From contig OZ017799.1 of assembly GCA_963969395.1 (NCBI GenBank), positions 14,758,501-14,822,500 of the forward strand: 64,000 nt of DNA. The letters run 5' to 3'. The notes under the pieces were generated by a model. It worked only from the letters and a program-made list of their open reading frames with translations, was not told where the DNA came from and did no database searches. Below are positions 59,895 to 64,000 of this stretch, one piece after another. The stretch comes from Pseudoscleropodium purum. Taxonomy: Eukaryota; Streptophyta; Bryopsida; Hypnales; Brachytheciaceae. The translations under genes and the position numbers were made by a program. How positions within the stretch are numbered: position 1 is the stretch's first letter; each line of letters starts with the position of its first letter.

Positions 59895-61274
59895 TCACTC
59901 CATCTGGGCGTCGGCGTCGTCAGCGGCGGGTACGAAGACGAGGTCTGAGTCCACGAGCCAATGGCAGGCTTCGTCGCCGCGGGGAATGTTGAGCGCTTTG
60001 AAGGCCGGGTGGGTGCTGAGCCACAGGGAAGTGTCGATGTGGCACACGCCCACGGCCTGGATGTCGGCGCTGGAGGCGCTGGGCCGCAGAGTGGCGGTGA
60101 TCACTTTGGTGCCCGTCACGCGGTGGCAGTAGTAAAGGGCCGACGGGAAGTTCACGACGTGGCACACCACGATCTTCTGGCCCTCGGCCACGGAACCTTT
60201 GCGGAAGCCCGTGATGGTGACGGGCGCCTTCGAGTTCGTGGCGCCGGGCGTGTTGCCGGTGGACAGCACCTTCACCTTGGAGCCCAGTTCGGAGGAGACG
60301 AACTTGGCCACCGCATCGCTCGAGGCGGCACAGCTCATCTTCTCTCCCGGCAGCGCGCCGTAGCCGCACAAGTATGCGGCGGTGGCGGTGGCCGTTGCCA
60401 GGTCGCTGTTGGGAGCCACGCCGAAGTGCCGGACGAGCGCTAACGAGTTGGAGGAGGTGATTGCGGGCATCTGACTGGCGGAGGCCGCCGTCAGGAAGGG
60501 CCGCTTTGGGGTGTCATCGCGGAGGTTGGCGTCTAGCGTCATCGTGCCGCCCACCACCAGCGCGGACTCCGGGAAGAAGTTACGCTGGATATCATTGATG
60601 GTGCTGATGGAGTGGTCGCGCTGGACGCCCTCGACGTTCGAGGATGCTGTTAGTAGGGTGCTCTCGGTGCACACAAGACCGTTGGAGCTGCAAATTGCAG
60701 CTACTTTCGCAGCGTCCGTTCCGTCACCGGTGGAGACGGGCCTCGCTCCGGTCACCTGCCAAGTGCATGAAAGGTTAGTAAAATGGAACACACGGACCAA
60801 ATAGTTGACATCGCGACTCAGTCGATGGATAGGAGCTTTGCACCTCCACAGGTAAACCGGTAATGACCACAAGCAATCATTGTCCAGGCCAGTGAGAGCA
60901 ATTAAATTGAATCATCAAATTCAGATGAAGGACTGGTTCGTGAACATCCAATTCAGTTTCGTTTGCAATTCTTGGATCGATCTCGAACATGCATGGCTCG
61001 CTAGCTGCGTACATGAAATGAGAGCACGCAGCTACCTTCTGAATCCTCAGGAGCATGCAAAGTGCAGCTAGCTAGCCATCAATTAACGGGCATGCAGGCA
61101 TCCCAGCAAGCTAGAACTCCTAGAATTCAATCACCGTCACACTGAAAATAAGGAATTCAAATGGTATGGTATTCGATCGATGCAGTAATTGTATGATCGA
61201 CTACTTACCGTCGTGACCGCGGCCAGGATGAGCAAGGTCTGCAAGACGACCATCAAGCTCCACTGCTCAGCCAT
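59895..61274 (-). CDS. BURP-domain protein
   Basis: Exon 1 (61274-61209) encodes 22 residues of signal peptide (MAEQWSLMVVLQTLLILAAVTT). After an intron of 453 bp, exon 2 (60755-59895) encodes the rest, 308 aa in total. The BURP signature is complete: CH, 10 residues, CH (VCHVVNFPSALYYCH), 26 residues, CH (GVCHIDTSLW), 24 residues, CH (ACHWLV). The last gap is one shorter than the usual 25-26. The domain begins near FFPESALVVGGTM, and the N-terminal segment is short without tandem repeats, unlike RD22 or PG1-beta types. BURP proteins are plant-specific, secreted or wall-associated, and linked to stress and wall processes; the exact role here is unknown. The start at 61274 is the first ATG after the TATA box at 61434-61440. 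Confidence 0.92.
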
Positions 61275-61330
61275 GCTGCGGACGAATGGTGTATGTAGCA
61301 GCAGCAGGCAAGGAATGATCAAAAGCAAGC

Positions 61331-62735
61331 AGACTGAGGCGAGTGCAACAAAGTGCACTGAAGAGACGACTCCTGAAGGGGATATGCAAGTGAAGGAAGG
61401 TGCAGTGTGATTGGGAATGCAGGGAGGCCCTCAATTTATAGCTAACTTAACCGCCCTCGAAGTTTTAATTTGTAATTTTTCGTTTTTCTTGGCTTACTCG
61501 AGCTAGTTTGATTTACTAGTTTATCAAGGTCGTCCTGGCGTGAATGGATCATTCATGCCCGACCCCCGGCCCCCACTAGCGTGCTGCGTCTCCTGCCTGC
61601 AGGTGCTTGATTGATCATGGATCATTGATGATTTCGGGCCACCCCGAGCTTGCTTTGACTGCTTCAAGAATGGAAAACGACTTTGGGAACGATCTGCACG
61701 TTAGCAGCGAGATCAGCTCAGGACCCAGTTTAATTGCTGCTGACAATAGAATTGCAACGTGATCGAGCTAAAAAAGCAATCCCCTCGTGCAGGGCTGTCT
61801 CCCTGATAGTGACCTTGATTCATTGCATTTGTGCACATGTGCTGTTGGCCTGGGCTGCCACTGTGGGTCATGGGGAGCAGCCACCTACCTGCATTACTGT
61901 TCCTAATGTGAGTTCTGGCCGACTTGTCTGAGTTTTTAATCTTCTTGCTTGATTCTTCGGGCTTGCCTGAGATATTATCTCCAGGTCTATCCATGTGACC
62001 TGGCTGCTGTCATGGAGTTTTACCCTTACCCTTAGTTTGGACTGCATTCCTCCTGAGTCCTGATCGAGGTAGACATGCCCAATCACTTCATGCCTAGCTA
62101 GCTGCACGACCACACGATTCGTCTTGCACGGATCAGAGTGACTCTTTTTTCGTCCAAATACATAGAATCAGCCAGCGACGCTCTAAGGTATGTACGTCAA
62201 GTCTGACCGTATCACAATTTAATTTGATGCCGACGTTAAGCTAGCCAGGAAACTGGCCTACGCATGTATTTTCACATGTATTCACATTTCGATCGAATCG
62301 GAGGACACGCTAAATTGGTCTACCAACATGCCTTGCTCAGCTCGAATGATCGTTGGACAATCAAAGTATATTCCCAGACTGGATCAATTGAAACTTATAA
62401 TTATGTATCCAGCTCCTGTTTCATTTCTTCGAATTGAATGTTAATTAACCAAGCTATGGCTCATGTATATTGCCAAATCAAATGCTCAGTCCGCGATCGA
62501 CACTCTGGCACGTCGAACCCCATGGCCAAAAGAATTTCAAAAGAATTAGTACGGGTGTTGCAAACAAGTACTCAGGCAGTGCTAACGTGCTAACAACTCG
62601 GTCGGCTTACAATACCCCGAGACAAGAAAATTTCTAAACTCGAAATCCAAGATAGATAGATATTTAGTAGTGCAAAAACATCTGAATGATTGTTTCTTTC
62701 GAAGACTGGTATATAATTATGCACGAGGCAAGTGT
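61331..62735 (-). repeat. Upstream region of the BURP gene, duplicated at 16506-17790
   Basis: Same-orientation homologue of 16506-17790. Here it is attached to an intact gene and keeps the TATA box. Indels are scattered, and the match fades beyond about 62735. Confidence 0.8.
61434..61440 (-). promoter_or_regulatory. TATA box of the BURP gene
   Basis: TATAAAT on the minus strand in the context AGCTATAAATTGAGGG, about 160 bases upstream of the start codon. The duplicated copy has TACAAAT. Confidence 0.7.
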
Positions 62736-64000
62736 AACGTGGTCATGTAAGGATACCTTCGAGCGTCGTCGGTAATTGGTCTTTGCGATTAGGCAAGCAT
62801 TTTCCATGATAACTGTGGCATTGTTCGAGGCATTAATATAATTATATATATGCTGAATCATCTTCGACTTCTTCGGAATGTATGTGGACGTGCGTCCTAC
62901 TGCGGTCCCCTTTTGAATGATAAAAACTCATTCAAGTGATGATTTGTTTAAATATATTTTCTGTGATTGAAAGTGGCGTGGTTGGGTGAATTTCACTTGA
63001 AACAATTGTTGATTGATCAATTGCTATTTAATCGGTTAAACGATCGCTTTCACAGCATGCTCAAATGGAAAGCACCTCTGCAAAAAATCCTAATTATTTG
63101 GGTTGAAAGTTTGTCATCCAACTAAATGATGACTGCAAGGATTGCACACCATTTATATTGGAAACTTGTGAGTTATTTATATGGTTCAGAATCTTCAGGT
63201 GATTCATGACCCCAAGCCTTCTATGACCATGTTTTATCAACCACTCCAAAACTATCATTTCTAAATTGCAACTTAGACAAAAAATTTCAAACATTTGTTT
63301 TCTTCACTGCTAGGATCTGGAAGGTAAAGTGGTAAACATTTTTTGTTAAGCCACAATCACTCCTTTGAGCACTGTCTCATAGAAGAAAACTACTCAAGAA
63401 TCATATATTGCTTCAATATATGTTCACAATGTTGCTCTCACATGTCAAGGCAGTGTCCAATAATCCTAGTTATGGTGGACATTAGTGAATTCTTAGCCTT
63501 TGAGAGGGCAGCTCTAGAATAGCTGAAAGGACCCTATGAGTATATTAAAAATATTTTAATGGTTGGTTTTTTCCCAAGTTATAGTCACTCACTTAAAGTT
63601 GCAAACTTGCAATGTCCATGGACTGATAGTGATTCAAAACCAAAGTAGAAGTAATTAAATAATCAAGACTCAAGTATTGTAATGCACTTTAGTCTTGGTT
63701 AGTGTGTACTTTATTTTCTATTCAAATTATAAAAAATAAGAAAGTGTCAAAAATAGTCCAATGACATTTCATGGTTGTCATAACGGGCGAGTTAGGGTCA
63801 TCGGACCGGACGGACGGATGGTCCGGACGGCTTTAATTTTGTAACTTGTGCAATTTTGCGGAATGACACGTCACCTCGGAATGCGAAATCGAGGGCGCGA
63901 ACAATCTCATCTGTGCCCAACATGTTCTTTAATCCACATGGCATCCACGTGGCCTATTTTTCCGTTATCAGAAAGTCAACTATGTGTTGACTGTATCGGA
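62736..64000. other. Gene-free DNA
   Basis: No gene recognised. A short GC-rich block with CGGACGGACGG and GGTCCGGACGG words at about 63790-63830 contrasts with its surroundings and may be the edge of another GC-rich MITE that I could not delimit. Confidence 0.5.

Noticed and set aside
1..64000. tRNA, rRNA or CRISPR features
   Set aside because: No convincing tRNA cloverleaf, rRNA segment or regularly spaced repeat array was noticed; a dedicated scan was not possible.

Overview
The window is nuclear DNA of a land plant. The evidence is the gene content (an RCC1/FYVE/BRX 'PRAF' protein, a BURP-domain protein, a plant-type GDSL esterase/lipase) and spliceosomal GT-AG introns. GC-rich exons sit as islands in long AT-rich repeat tracts, and introns are short. 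This would fit a bryophyte such as a moss, but the sequence alone does not prove the lineage. About six gene loci are recognisable in 64 kb and the rest is mostly transposon-derived or decayed sequence.

Layout. 1-4923 (+): 3' two-thirds of a PRAF gene, whose 5' end lies outside the window. 6.0-8.3 kb: a 1.6-kb inverted-repeat element followed by a dispersed repeat. 9.2-11.8 kb (-): a four-exon choline-transporter-like (CTL/SLC44) gene. 13-21 kb: a foldback MITE, a decayed coding-looking stretch, a diverged copy of the BURP-gene promoter that has lost its coding region and TATA box, and a frameshifted BURP pseudogene (+). 24.9-39.0 kb: two head-to-head GDSL esterase genes in an inverted repeat whose 1,966-bp arms appear identical, separated by about 10 kb of AT-rich DNA. 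42-50 kb: a cluster of non-autonomous DNA transposons, namely two hAT-type MITEs with 8-bp target duplications and several 0.7-0.9 kb elements bounded by CCCCTAAA and flanked by TTAA (piggyBac-like). 52.7-53.8 kb: a foldback repeat. 55.2-57.4 kb (+): a secreted cysteine-rich protein with nine NCGxC repeats (Stig1-like, also resembling bacterial repeats). 59.9-61.3 kb (-): an intact BURP gene whose upstream region is the parent or sibling of the 16.5-kb copy.

The genes do not form a pathway. Three of them (GDSL, Stig1-like, BURP) have signal peptides and are expected at the cell surface or wall. The main story is genome dynamics. The inverted GDSL pair looks homogenised by gene conversion inside an older, diverged duplication. 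The BURP locus has a dead paralogue plus an orphaned promoter. The TTAA-flanked repeat family contains a nested insertion that directly shows TTAA target duplication, a signature that is rarely discussed for land plants.
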